In this document: positions 28,884 through 37,280 of the stretch, piece after piece
Layout of the letters: each line of letters begins with the position of its first letter
Numbering within the stretch: position 1 is the first letter of the stretch
Assembly: GCA_030637515.1 (NCBI GenBank)
Contig: DAOWGM010000155.1
Location: 1 to 64,000, forward strand
DNA length: 64,000 nucleotides
Reading direction: 5' to 3'
Origin: Bacteroidales bacterium
GTDB lineage: Bacteria > Bacteroidota > Bacteroidia > Bacteroidales > UBA12077
Made by a program: the position numbers and the translations under genes
The notes under the pieces: generated by a model
The model's input: the letters and a program-made list of their open reading frames with translations, nothing else
Databases searched by the model: none
Told to the model about the DNA's origin: nothing

Positions 28884-29399
28884 ATGAGTAGCAAGGAAAT
28901 TATTAAAAATCTAAAATCTGGGAACAATGTTCTTCAGATGGAAACACTACAATACATAACAAAAGAAGGTAATAAAGATATTTTACCCGAAGTAATTAGT
29001 TTATTAAACATTACTGACGAGACTGAAATACGAGATGAAATAATAAAAATTTTAGAAAACCTAAAAGGACAGGAATGTGCTTTGGATATAGTAAACGCAA
29101 TTGGAAATAAAGATTACAAAAAAATATTGCCTATTTTGGTTTCTGTATCTTGGAAAAACGGCTTAAACTATAGTAATCATTTAGAAATCTTTACGGACGT
29201 TTTTATTCAATCCGATTTTCAACTTTCATTCGATGCTTTCACAGTTATTGATACTATTGAAACAATTGATCAGGCAGTAGCAGATAAATGCTTACTGCGA
29301 CTGGAAAACGCTGTTGAAGATATTAAAGAAGATAAAAGACCTTTATATTTCGAGTTAATTAATATAATAGATGATAAAAAGGAAAATCCCGCTGAATAG
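28884..29399 (+). CDS. HEAT-repeat-like protein (171 aa)
   Basis: A small cytoplasmic all-helical protein. Paired amphipathic helices such as KDILPEVISLLNITDETEIRD and the following IIKILENLKGQ resemble HEAT repeats. There is no signal peptide and no catalytic motif. Its stop codon lies inside the loop side of a terminator hairpin that it shares with the convergent dihydroorotate dehydrogenase-like gene. Function is unknown, and protein-protein scaffolding is the general role of the fold. Confidence 0.65.
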   Translation: MSSKEIIKNLKSGNNVLQMETLQYITKEGNKDILPEVISLLNITDETEIRDEIIKILENLKGQECALDIVNAIGNKDYKKILPILVSVSWKNGLNYSNHLEIFTDVFIQSDFQLSFDAFTVIDTIETIDQAVADKCLLRLENAVEDIKEDKRPLYFELINIIDDKKENPAE

Positions 29400-29412
29400 C
29401 GGGATTTTTTTA
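29383..29412. terminator. Bidirectional terminator overlapping the 3' end of the HEAT-like gene
   Basis: AAAATCCCGCT (29383-29393) pairs with AGCGGGATTTT (29398-29408) across a four-base loop, followed by T-runs. The TAG stop at 29397-29399 is part of the hairpin. A-runs on the other side allow it to serve the minus-strand gene ending at 29410. Confidence 0.85.
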
Positions 29413-30378
29413 TTGTATACTCGAGAAGTATTTCATAAACTGAGATCTCTCGTAAACCAAAGGATCTTCAATTTTATCGTAACTCATCTTACCTTTAAAT
29501 TCGTTGATATTATTAAAACCTTTCTTACTCATCCACTCTTCCACTTCTTTAATAATATTTTCAAGATGATCGATACCATTTTTATATAAGGTAGAACAAA
29601 CCTGAACTGCACTTGCACCTGCTAAAATTTGTTTAACCACTGCTTTACCATCATGCACACCTGTTGAAGCTGCAATATCTAAATCAGATATTTTTGACGA
29701 CATAATACCTACCCAACGTAGAGAGGTTCTTATATCTGCTGGCGTACTAAATACATCAGATGAAGTAAATTTCATTTCATCAATATCAATATCTGGGGCG
29801 TAAAAACGATTGAATAATACAACACCAGGAACATTCAATTTTTGAACAAATCCAACTAAATTTGAAAAGTGAGATCCTAATTTAAATGCAAATGGAATTT
29901 TTAATGTATTTTTTAACTTTTCTGCTAAGTCGAAATAAACATTTTCATATTTCTCTGCAGGAGCATTTTTATCGTTAGGTAGTACAAAAACATTAACTTC
30001 TAAAGCATCAGCACCAGCTTCTTCTATACTTTTAGCAAAACCGGTCCATTCTTTTGATGAAACACAATTTATACTGGCAATAACAGGAATTTTCACTTCT
30101 TCTTTTGCTTTTTTAATCAAATCAAGATATTCCTGAAGAGTATTGTTTTTAACATAATAATTCACATAATCCAATGCTTCAGGAGAATCTGATCCATTTG
30201 CCATTTTACCTGCTTCGTACTTTATTTGCTCTTCGAAAATTGATTTTAAAACAATTGCTCCAGCACCAGCTTTTTCAATCTTTTTAATCTTTTCAATTGA
30301 ACTGGTAAGACCTGAACTTCCTACTATTACAGGATTTTTAAGTTTTAATCCTAAATAAGTGGTTTCTAATTGACTCAT
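29410..30378 (-). CDS. Dihydroorotate dehydrogenase-like flavoprotein
   Basis: A 322-residue TIM-barrel protein of the DHOD/dihydropyrimidine-dehydrogenase group. Features include NPVIVGSSGLT at the N-terminus, ASINCVSSKEW, and the FMN-phosphate region with STGVHDGKAVVKQILAGASAVQ. The Cys or Ser base expected in true pyrimidine PyrD is not clearly placed (NPVIVGSS and VSSKEW regions differ), so it may not make orotate. It is probably co-transcribed with the YggS gene, 22 bases upstream. In many Bacteroidota this gene is annotated simply as DHOD-like. Confidence 0.82.
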   Translation of the reverse strand: MSQLETTYLGLKLKNPVIVGSSGLTSSIEKIKKIEKAGAGAIVLKSIFEEQIKYEAGKMANGSDSPEALDYVNYYVKNNTLQEYLDLIKKAKEEVKIPVIASINCVSSKEWTGFAKSIEEAGADALEVNVFVLPNDKNAPAEKYENVYFDLAEKLKNTLKIPFAFKLGSHFSNLVGFVQKLNVPGVVLFNRFYAPDIDIDEMKFTSSDVFSTPADIRTSLRWVGIMSSKISDLDIAASTGVHDGKAVVKQILAGASAVQVCSTLYKNGIDHLENIIKEVEEWMSKKGFNNINEFKGKMSYDKIEDPLVYERSQFMKYFSSIQ

Positions 30379-30400
30379 AATTAATATTTATTAATATTAT

Positions 30401-31075
30401 CTACTTATTATAATTTCGTGCTCCAAACAGCAAACTACCAATACGAACCATAGTAGCTCCTTCTTCAATCGCTATTTTATAATCACCTGACATTCCCATG
30501 GAAATTTCCTTAAAATCACTATCAGTTAAATATGATTGTTTTAATTCATTAAAGATATGAACTAATTCCTTAAATTCAGAACGAATTGCATCTTCATTTT
30601 CGGTATAAGTTGCCATTCCCATTACGCCACAAAGATTCACGTTTTTAAGACTTTGGAAATCTTCTGATTTAATGAATTCAATTGCTTCGTTTAGATCCAA
30701 TCCAAATTTGGTTTCTTCCGTTGCAATATGAAATTGTAAAAGACAATTTATTTTTCGATTACTCTTCTCTCCTTCTTTGTTTATTACTTTCAATAGTTTG
30801 AAGCTATCAACACCATGAATTAGTGAAACAAAAGGTGCAATATATTTTACTTTATTTGTTTGCATATGCCCAATCATATGCCATTCAATATCTTTTGGTA
30901 AAGCTTCGTGTTTCCCAGCTAATTCCTGAGCTTTATTCTCACCATAAATTCTGTGTCCTGATTGATATGCTTCTTCTATTAGCTCAATTGGCTTGGTTTT
31001 AGAAACAGCAATCAATTTCACATTTGATGGAATCTCAGTGGAAAGGAAATGTTTAATGTTTTCAGAAACGCCCAT
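30401..31075 (-). CDS. YggS/PROSC-family PLP-binding protein
   Basis: This family maintains pyridoxal 5'-phosphate homeostasis and has no known enzymatic turnover. The 224-residue protein has the PLP lysine K26 in AVSKTKP, HMIGHMQTNKVKY, LCGVMGMATYT and the phosphate-binding SMGMSGDYKIAIEEGATMVRIG close to the C-terminal FGAR. It is the first gene in a minus-strand pair with the DHOD-like gene and has a promoter box 38 bases upstream. Confidence 0.95.
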   Translation of the reverse strand: MGVSENIKHFLSTEIPSNVKLIAVSKTKPIELIEEAYQSGHRIYGENKAQELAGKHEALPKDIEWHMIGHMQTNKVKYIAPFVSLIHGVDSFKLLKVINKEGEKSNRKINCLLQFHIATEETKFGLDLNEAIEFIKSEDFQSLKNVNLCGVMGMATYTENEDAIRSEFKELVHIFNELKQSYLTDSDFKEISMGMSGDYKIAIEEGATMVRIGSLLFGARNYNK

Positions 31076-31112
31076 TAAGACTGCTTTTTAATTGTGTAAT
31101 TTATTGTGAATT

Positions 31113-31120
31113 CAAATGTA
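31113..31120 (-). promoter_or_regulatory. Promoter -7 box of the YggS-family gene
   Basis: CAAATGTA on the plus strand (TACATTTG on the minus) lies 38 bases upstream of the gene start, with the same TTATTA flank as the folP and cdaA boxes. Confidence 0.6.
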
Positions 31121-31173
31121 ATAAAAAAGTTCTTTCTTAAAAAAGATAACAATCAGGTTTAATAAAAGTTTAT

Positions 31174-31209
31174 AAAAAAATAGGAAAATCTTTTATCAAT
31201 TTCCCTATT
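31174..31209 (-). terminator. Intrinsic terminator of the serine operon
   Basis: AATAGGAAAA pairs with TTTCCCTATT (31200-31209) with one mismatch, and on the minus strand it is followed by seven T. It ends the transcript of the DUF1015 gene. Confidence 0.7.
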
Positions 31210-31242
31210 CTAATAATAAAAATGATACTTTCTATTTCATCA

Positions 31243-32490
31243 TTATATTTTATGTATTACTAAACCACTTCTTAACTTAGGCTCAAACCATGTTGTTTTT
31301 GGTGGCATAATATTACCTGTATCAGCAATATCAATTAATTGTTGTAATGAGCAAGCATATAAAGCAAAAGCAACTTTCATACTTCCATTATCAACACGTT
31401 TTGATAATTCGCCTAATCCACGAATTCCACCTACGAAATCAATACGATTTGATGTTCTTAAATCTTTAATATCAAATATTGGCTCTAAAACTTGCTTTGA
31501 TAAAATTGTTACATCTAAAACTCCGATAGGATCTTTATCATCGTATGTTCCTTCTTTAGCAGTCATTTTATACCAATCACCAGCTAAGTACATACTAAAC
31601 TCATGAAGTTTAGCAGGCTTGTAAATCTCTTTACCAATTTTTTCAATTTCGAAAGAAGCTGATAATTTTTCAACTACTTCTTCTTCTGATAATCCATTTA
31701 AATCTTTTACAACACGATTGTAATCAATAATTTTTAGTTGATTATCAGGAAAATGAACTGCCATAAAGAAGTTATATTCTTCGTTGCCTGTATGATTTGG
31801 GTTTTGATCTTCTTTTTCAATTCCAATACGAGCAGCAGCTGCTGTTCTATGATGACCATCAGCTACATAAGTGTAAGGAACTTTTGTATTGAAAAGCTCT
31901 TCTAATGTATTATTTACATCAGTATCGTTAACTGCCCAAAAATGATGACCGAAACCATCTTCAGCAACGAAATCGTAATCTGCTTCCTGAGCTTTTACAA
32001 TATTCTCAACAATAGCGTCAATTTCTGGAACTGCTTTATATGAAAAGAAAACAGGTTCTATATTTGCGTTTGTATAACGGGTTAATATCATTCTATCATC
32101 TTCCTTTTCAGGACGAGTTAACTCATGTTTCTTGATAATTCCGTTATGATAATCTGCACAAGCAGCAGCACCAACAATACCGTATTGTGTACGTCCGTCC
32201 ATTGTTTGAGCGTAAATGTAAAATTTAGCTTCATCATCTTGAACTAACCATCCTTTATCCTGGAACATATTTAAGTTCTCAACAGCTTTGTTATAAACTG
32301 TTTCAGAATGAATATCTGTTCCTGCAGGACAATCTATTTCTGCTTTTGTAATATGTAATAAAGAACAATCCTTTCCTTGTGCCATAACAGCAGCTTCTTC
32401 ACTATTCATTACATCATAAGGCAAACATGCTAAATCTTTTGATATTGCCTTTGGAGGTCTTAATCCCTTAAATGGTTTTATTATTGCCAT
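31243..32490 (-). CDS. DUF1015 family protein linked to serine synthesis
   Basis: A 415-residue cytoplasmic protein with the DUF1015 signatures KPFKGLRPPKA and LPYDVMNSEEA at the N-terminus and the highly conserved ADGHHRTAAAARIG in the middle. The family sits beside serA in many anaerobes, and here it is the last gene of the serC-serA operon. A serine kinase activity is known for archaeal relatives of the SerK/ParB-like fold, and transfer of that role to this protein is inference. Confidence 0.88.
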   Translation of the reverse strand: MAIIKPFKGLRPPKAISKDLACLPYDVMNSEEAAVMAQGKDCSLLHITKAEIDCPAGTDIHSETVYNKAVENLNMFQDKGWLVQDDEAKFYIYAQTMDGRTQYGIVGAAACADYHNGIIKKHELTRPEKEDDRMILTRYTNANIEPVFFSYKAVPEIDAIVENIVKAQEADYDFVAEDGFGHHFWAVNDTDVNNTLEELFNTKVPYTYVADGHHRTAAAARIGIEKEDQNPNHTGNEEYNFFMAVHFPDNQLKIIDYNRVVKDLNGLSEEEVVEKLSASFEIEKIGKEIYKPAKLHEFSMYLAGDWYKMTAKEGTYDDKDPIGVLDVTILSKQVLEPIFDIKDLRTSNRIDFVGGIRGLGELSKRVDNGSMKVAFALYACSLQQLIDIADTGNIMPPKTTWFEPKLRSGLVIHKI

Positions 32491-32494
32491 CTTT

Positions 32495-32595
32495 TTATAG
32501 TTTATAGTTAAAAGTTTAATGTTAAAAGTTTCTGCTCTTATTACTTGATCACAATTTTAAAACTCGCGACCTTGAACCTGAAACTTTGAACTCGT
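32495..32595. repeat. Word repeat in the serA-DUF1015 gap
   Basis: Degenerate repeats AGTTTATAGTTAAAAG and GTTAAAAGTTT are followed by TTGAACCTGAAACTTTGAAC. The same words occur in reverse order at 62020-62056. The 106-base gap carries no gene. Confidence 0.55.
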
Positions 32596-32596
32596 T

Positions 32597-33520
32597 TTAT
32601 TTATTTACTTTAAAAGTTATATTTCCGTTTTCAATGAAATCAATAATTTGATTTGCACCTGCAACACCTGCATTAATATTTGCTTCAGCTGTTTGTGCAC
32701 CCATTTTCTTTGGTGTAAAGAAATATCTTCCTTCATATTTCTCAATAATTTCTTCTTTACATTCAGGAGTTAAATCAGAAACGTATTTAAAATCTTCTCT
32801 TTCAGCAAAAACCTTTAATAATCCTTCTTCGTTAATTACTTCTTTTCGAGCAGTATTTACCAATGTACCATTCTTTGGCAATTTGTTCAACAAATCAAAT
32901 CCAACTGATTTTTTTGTTTTATCATTAGCAGGAATATGTAAAGAAATATACTGACATGTTGAATATAATTCTCCAACAGAATCAAGCAGAACCACTCCAT
33001 CTTTATTAACCAAATCCTTATCAGTATATGGATCATAAGCATAGACATCCATTCCAAATCCTTTAGCTATATGAGCAACAAATCTTCCAACATTTCCATA
33101 AGCATGAATACCTAGTTTTTTTCCACGTAATTCAGTGCCAGCTTTACCATTATAGTTTCCACGAGCAATGCTAATCATCATCCCAATAGCAAGTTCTGCC
33201 ACTGCATTTGAATTTTGACCTGGAGTGTTCATTGCTACAACATTTCCTGCTGTACAAGCTTCCAAATCAAGATTGTCGTATCCTGCACCTGCGCGAACAA
33301 CAATCTTTAAATTCTTAGCAGCATCAATAACTTCCTTAGTTACTTTATCGGAACGTACTATCATTCCATCAACGTTCTCTACTGCTTTTAATAACTCTGA
33401 TGTTTCTGTATATTTTTCTAATAAAACCAATTCGTAATTCGCCTTATTTAAAACTTCTTTTATTTGAGCTACTGCTGCTGGAGCAAATGGCTTTTCAGTT
33501 GCAACAAGTACTTTTTTCAT
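32597..33520 (-). CDS. serA: D-3-phosphoglycerate dehydrogenase (short form)
   Basis: SerA oxidises 3-phosphoglycerate with NAD in the first step of serine synthesis. The 307-residue protein has no C-terminal ACT domain, so serine feedback of the E. coli type is not expected. The NAD-binding loop is GIHAYGNVGRFVA, and the catalytic Arg lies in NTARKEV with a Glu in the DLTPECKEE region. The usual catalytic His segment (PHIGAST) is replaced by PKKMGAQTAEAN, a variation shared with Bacteroides SerA as far as I recall. It lies between the four-helix-bundle gene and the DUF1015 gene in the serine operon. Confidence 0.95.
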   Translation of the reverse strand: MKKVLVATEKPFAPAAVAQIKEVLNKANYELVLLEKYTETSELLKAVENVDGMIVRSDKVTKEVIDAAKNLKIVVRAGAGYDNLDLEACTAGNVVAMNTPGQNSNAVAELAIGMMISIARGNYNGKAGTELRGKKLGIHAYGNVGRFVAHIAKGFGMDVYAYDPYTDKDLVNKDGVVLLDSVGELYSTCQYISLHIPANDKTKKSVGFDLLNKLPKNGTLVNTARKEVINEEGLLKVFAEREDFKYVSDLTPECKEEIIEKYEGRYFFTPKKMGAQTAEANINAGVAGANQIIDFIENGNITFKVNK

Positions 33521-33529
33521 AATATAAAT

Positions 33530-33565
33530 AGTTTAAAGTTAATGGTTAATAGTTTAAAGTTATTT
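33530..33565. repeat. Word repeat between the four-helix-bundle gene and serA
   Basis: The units AGTTTAAAGTTAATGG and TTAATAGTTTAAAGTT repeat within 36 bases, matching the family seen in the other gaps of this operon. Confidence 0.5.
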
Positions 33566-33579
33566 CCGGGTTAAAAAGT

Positions 33580-33954
33580 TCAATTATTAATATGATTCTC
33601 AAGATACTTTATTAATGATGAAATCATTTTTGCAAGTTCAGTGCATTTAGTTTTTAAATTAATAGATAAATCATCTTCAATAAATTTCAAACGATCTAAT
33701 AAAAACACCATACTTCTTAATTCACCTAACGAACCTTTTGCAATAAAAAGAAATCTTACAAATTGTTTGTTACTTCCATATTCAAATCCTTCGGCAATAT
33801 TGTTAGAAACTGAAACTGCAGCTCTTTTTATTTGATCGCATAAAGAATAATCCTTTGAAAGAGGTTCTTTTTTTACAAGTGAATAAAAGTCAATTGCAAG
33901 GTCTATAGATTTTTGCCAAATCTCAAGTTCTTCAAAACTTTTTGCTTTTGCCAT
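33580..33954 (-). CDS. Four-helix-bundle protein of the 23S rRNA IVS type
   Basis: A 124-residue protein of the TIGR02436/S23 family, first found encoded inside intervening sequences of 23S rRNA genes. The signature FEELEIWQKSIDLAIDFY opens the first helix, followed by CDQIKRAAVSVSNNIAEG, and then FVRFLFIAKGSLGELRS. Here it is a free-standing gene placed between serC and serA in the same direction, with word repeats on both sides. This looks like insertion into an otherwise conserved operon. Its biochemical role is unknown. Confidence 0.92.
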   Translation of the reverse strand: MAKAKSFEELEIWQKSIDLAIDFYSLVKKEPLSKDYSLCDQIKRAAVSVSNNIAEGFEYGSNKQFVRFLFIAKGSLGELRSMVFLLDRLKFIEDDLSINLKTKCTELAKMISSLIKYLENHINN

Positions 33955-33957
33955 CGA

Positions 33958-33991
33958 CTTTTAACTTTTAAACTTTCAACCTGTAACTTAG
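33958..33991. repeat. Word repeat between serC and the four-helix-bundle gene
   Basis: GACTTTTAACTTTTAAAC and TTTCAACCTGTAACTT are degenerate members of the same word family, filling the 39-base gap almost completely. Confidence 0.5.
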
Positions 33992-33993
33992 GT

Positions 33994-35067
33994 TTATGCG
34001 TTTTTAGCTTCGAAATCTTTCATTGCTTGAACTAATGCTTGAACATCTTCTATTGTAGAAGCATTGTAAGTAGAAGCACGGAAACCACCAACTGAACGGT
34101 GACCTTTAATTCCAACACAATTTCTTTCAGCAGCAAAAGCAACAAAATCAGCTTCTTTTTCTTTGTATTCATCTTTCATAACAAATACAATATTCATTAA
34201 AGAACGATCTTCTTTTACAACCGGGCAAACAAACATATTGCTTTCATCAATAGCAGAATATAATAAATCAGCTCTTTCTTTTGCTATTTTTTCCATTGCT
34301 GCAACACCACCCATTGCTTTAACCCACTTAAGAGTTTCGCGAACAGCAAATATATTTACTACAGGAGGAGTATTGTACATTGAACCATTATCAGCGTAAG
34401 TCTTATATTGCAACATAGTAGGAATTGGACGATCGGCTACCATTTCTTCCATAAAACTATCTTTAATGATAACGAAAGTTACACCTGCAGGTCCTAAGTT
34501 CTTTTGAGCTCCACCATAAATCATGTCATATTTAGCAATATCAACCGGGCGACTTAAAAAGTCAGAAGACATATCGGCAATTAATGGAATATTAACATCT
34601 AAATCTTCGAAAATTTCTGTACCACGAATTGTGTTATTTGTAGTTATATGAAGATAATCCATATCATTAGGAACGTCATATCCTTTTGGATAATAAGTGA
34701 AGTCTTTATCTTTAGAAGATACTTCAAGTACTTCGCCCCAAAATTTAGCTTCTTTAATTGCCTTTGATGACCAAGTTCCTGTATTAATATACATTGCTTT
34801 TGATTTCATAAAGTTATAAGCAATCATGGCAAATTGCATACTTGCACCACCACCTAAGAATAATACAGAATATCCTTCAGGAATGCTTAGTACTTCTTTC
34901 ATTAAAGAAACAGCTTCATCCATTACTGCTTGAAATTCTTTTCCTCGGTGAGAAACTTCTAAGATAGATTGTCCCATTCCGTTCCAATCAAGAACAGCTT
35001 CAGATGTGTTTTTTAATAATGAATCTGATAATTTACATGGACCAGCGTTAAAAATATGCTTTCTCAT
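33994..35067 (-). CDS. serC: Phosphoserine aminotransferase
   Basis: SerC transaminates 3-phosphohydroxypyruvate with glutamate, the second serine-pathway step. The 357-residue protein is full length. The N-terminal [13 protein letters not shown], the PLP-lysine segment [14 protein letters not shown] and the C-terminal [14 protein letters not shown] are all diagnostic. It is the first gene of the minus-strand operon serC-IVS-serA-DUF1015 with a promoter box 77 bases upstream. Confidence 0.97.
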   Translation of the reverse strand: MRKHIFNAGPCKLSDSLLKNTSEAVLDWNGMGQSILEVSHRGKEFQAVMDEAVSLMKEVLSIPEGYSVLFLGGGASMQFAMIAYNFMKSKAMYINTGTWSSKAIKEAKFWGEVLEVSSKDKDFTYYPKGYDVPNDMDYLHITTNNTIRGTEIFEDLDVNIPLIADMSSDFLSRPVDIAKYDMIYGGAQKNLGPAGVTFVIIKDSFMEEMVADRPIPTMLQYKTYADNGSMYNTPPVVNIFAVRETLKWVKAMGGVAAMEKIAKERADLLYSAIDESNMFVCPVVKEDRSLMNIVFVMKDEYKEKEADFVAFAAERNCVGIKGHRSVGGFRASTYNASTIEDVQALVQAMKDFEAKNA

Positions 35068-35143
35068 AATTTATTGTTTTTTAAATTGTTAACTATTCTC
35101 AAAATCAGACTGCAAGATGTAAAAAATATTTAAATAATAACAT

Positions 35144-35151
35144 CAAATTTA
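35144..35151 (-). promoter_or_regulatory. Promoter -7 box of the serine operon
   Basis: CAAATTTA on the plus strand (TAAATTTG on the minus) matches TAnnTTTG, 77 bases upstream of serC. Confidence 0.5.
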
Positions 35152-35223
35152 TATGATGTTCAACACCTTTTTTGATTTAGAAAATGGAAGATAAAATTAA
35201 GAATAAACTGGCAAATAAAAAAC

Positions 35224-35949
35224 TCAGAATTGTGGTATTTTCTTTAAATCAATAATATAATCACCCTTTAGCACAGGAATCACTTCTGCAACATCTATTT
35301 TGAAACAATAACCAATTATTTTTTCCATACCCAAAGTCATTAATCTTTTATATTGATACATCGTTTTTATGTATTCTGAAAGATCTTTTTTAGCTAAGTT
35401 CCATAATTCAATAGAAGAATTCACAGAGTCACTGTTTGATATAAAGTTATTTTGCAATAATTTTTCTGAAAGGGCTCCTGCGAATATTGAATCTTCCGTA
35501 CAAAAATCTCCTTGCCACCCTGAACATAGAATTAGAACATCTTTTTGTTCATGCGATAGATAATTGCTTACTTCCGTTATGTTTAAAAATGAGGCTAAAA
35601 TTACACTTTTCGCTTTTTTAGCTAAATTAATGGTATTTGTCCCATTTGTAGTACTATAAACTAAAGTTTTCCCTCCGATTTTTTCAGGAGTAAAAGTATA
35701 AGGTGAATTATCAAAATCGGCAAAATCAACTTTCTTACCATTTCGTTCAGCAGCAACTAAAAATCCTTTTTCCTTTAATTCTTTTGCTTCATCGAGAGTT
35801 TTTACTGGAATTAGCTTATAAAGTCCGTTTTGAAACATAGTAGTTATAATAGTTGTAGCTCGAAGTACATCCACAATAACAACTATTTTGTTTTCTAATG
35901 TATAATTATCAAACAGTTTGGGACTTAAGCAAACTTCAATTTTATTCAT
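35224..35949 (-). CDS. comB: 2-phosphosulfolactate phosphatase family protein
   Basis: ComB removes phosphate from 2-phosphosulfolactate in coenzyme M synthesis in archaea. Bacterial homologues also occur in species without coenzyme M. The 241-residue protein shows VIVDVLRATTIITTM, YSTTNGTNTI and the catalytic-type segment LCSGWQGDFCTEDSIFAGAL. No other sulfolactate or coenzyme M genes are nearby, so the substrate in this organism is open; sulfonate lipids known in some Bacteroidota are one possibility. It has its own promoter box and lies next to the gcvT terminator. Confidence 0.9.
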   Translation of the reverse strand: MNKIEVCLSPKLFDNYTLENKIVVIVDVLRATTIITTMFQNGLYKLIPVKTLDEAKELKEKGFLVAAERNGKKVDFADFDNSPYTFTPEKIGGKTLVYSTTNGTNTINLAKKAKSVILASFLNITEVSNYLSHEQKDVLILCSGWQGDFCTEDSIFAGALSEKLLQNNFISNSDSVNSSIELWNLAKKDLSEYIKTMYQYKRLMTLGMEKIIGYCFKIDVAEVIPVLKGDYIIDLKKIPQF

Positions 35950-35966
35950 AAATTAAAATTAAAAAA

Positions 35967-35974
35967 CAAAGTTA
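35967..35974 (-). promoter_or_regulatory. Promoter -7 box of comB
   Basis: CAAAGTTA on the plus strand (TAACTTTG on the minus) lies 18 bases upstream of comB and directly after the gcvT terminator. Confidence 0.5.
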
Positions 35975-35975
35975 A

Positions 35976-36002
35976 TAAAAAACCCTACTAAAATTAGTAG
36001 GG
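35976..36002 (-). terminator. Intrinsic terminator of gcvT
   Basis: CCCTACTA (35983-35990) pairs with TAGTAGGG (35995-36002). On the minus strand the stem is followed by a T-run. Confidence 0.85.
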
Positions 36003-36027
36003 CACTTTGTATATCTATGTAATAGAA

Positions 36028-37134
36028 TTATTTACTTTCATGAAATGGAGCGCGAGCAACCTTTGCTTTTATTTTTTTGTTTCGAATTTCAATAAAGATT
36101 TCAGTTCCTACTTTCCAAAATCCTTTATTCAAGTATGCCATACCAACACCTTGTTTTAAAATTGGTGACATTGTTCCTGAAGTTACTTCACCAATTTCGT
36201 TTCCTTCAGCATCAACAACTTTATAATGCTGACGTGGAATTCCACGTTCTTCCATAATAAAACCTTTTAATCGCGGAGAAACTCCTTCTTCCTTTTGCTT
36301 TTCCCATTTTTCACGATCGATAAAATCATTTCCTTCAACAAATTTGGTTATCCAGCCTAAACCTGCTTGAATTGCAGAAGTTTCATCGTTAATATCGTTA
36401 CCATATAAGCAAAACCCTGATTCTAAACGTAAAGTATCACGAGCAGCTAATCCTATAGGCTTAATTCCAAATTCTTCTCCAGCTTCAAATACAGCTTTCC
36501 ATAATTTTGCAGCATCTTCGTTAGCGACATATATTTCACAACCACCAGAACCAGTATATCCTGTTGTTGAGAAAATCACATCTTTAATTCCTGCAATTTC
36601 ACACTTTTGAAAAGTGTAATATTCCATATCAACAACATTTGCAGAGGTTAGCTTTTGCATTGCTTTTAATGCTAAAGGACCTTGAACTGCCAATTGAGCA
36701 ATTTCATCAGATGCATTATAAACATCTTTGCCAATTTCCAATCCCATTTCTTGTGCATTCTTAGTTACCCAAGCCCAATCTTTATCAATATTTGCAGCAT
36801 TAACAACTAACAAGTAAGTTTCATCATCAAATTTATAAACTAATAAATCATCAACAATTCCACCTTTTCCATTTGGAAAACACGAATATTGAACCTTACC
36901 ATTATATAAATCAGCAACATCATTTGATGTCACTTTCTGAACTAAATCATAAGCTTTAGGACCTTTAACCCAAAACTCACCCATATGAGAAACATCAAAA
37001 ACTCCGATTTTCTCACGAGTAGTCATATGTTCATCATTAATTCCTGAATACTCAATTGGCATATTAAAACCACAAAAAGGGAGCATTTTAGCTCCTAAAT
37101 CAATATGAAATTGTGTGAATGCTGTATTTTTCAT
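36028..37134 (-). CDS. gcvT: Aminomethyltransferase (glycine cleavage T protein)
   Basis: GcvT transfers the methylene unit of H-protein-bound aminomethyl to tetrahydrofolate in glycine cleavage. The 368-residue protein shows [43 protein letters not shown] folate-site residues ([10 protein letters not shown]), and [14 protein letters not shown]. The length is normal. It stands alone with its own promoter box and terminator; gcvH and gcvP are not in the window. Confidence 0.97.
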   Translation of the reverse strand: MKNTAFTQFHIDLGAKMLPFCGFNMPIEYSGINDEHMTTREKIGVFDVSHMGEFWVKGPKAYDLVQKVTSNDVADLYNGKVQYSCFPNGKGGIVDDLLVYKFDDETYLLVVNAANIDKDWAWVTKNAQEMGLEIGKDVYNASDEIAQLAVQGPLALKAMQKLTSANVVDMEYYTFQKCEIAGIKDVIFSTTGYTGSGGCEIYVANEDAAKLWKAVFEAGEEFGIKPIGLAARDTLRLESGFCLYGNDINDETSAIQAGLGWITKFVEGNDFIDREKWEKQKEEGVSPRLKGFIMEERGIPRQHYKVVDAEGNEIGEVTSGTMSPILKQGVGMAYLNKGFWKVGTEIFIEIRNKKIKAKVARAPFHESK

Positions 37135-37169
37135 TTATATGTTTTTAAAGAATAATTTTAAACGTGGTA

Positions 37170-37177
37170 CAAAGCTA
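37170..37177 (-). promoter_or_regulatory. Promoter -7 box of gcvT
   Basis: CAAAGCTA on the plus strand (TAGCTTTG on the minus) matches TAnnTTTG, 36 bases upstream of gcvT. No glycine riboswitch-like fold was recognised. Confidence 0.5.
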
Positions 37178-37228
37178 TAAAATTTTAATAAAATAATTTA
37201 TGTTTTAAATACATATCCGTTTACAAAG

Positions 37229-37260
37229 AAATGGATGATTATATTCATAACCATCCATTT
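37229..37260 (-). terminator. Probable terminator of the OmpA-family gene
   Basis: AAATGGATG (37229-37237) pairs with CATCCATTT (37252-37260) across a 14-base loop, 20 bases after the minus-strand stop. The T-run is short. Confidence 0.5.
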
Positions 37261-37280
37261 GTATAATAGTTTTAAATTTT

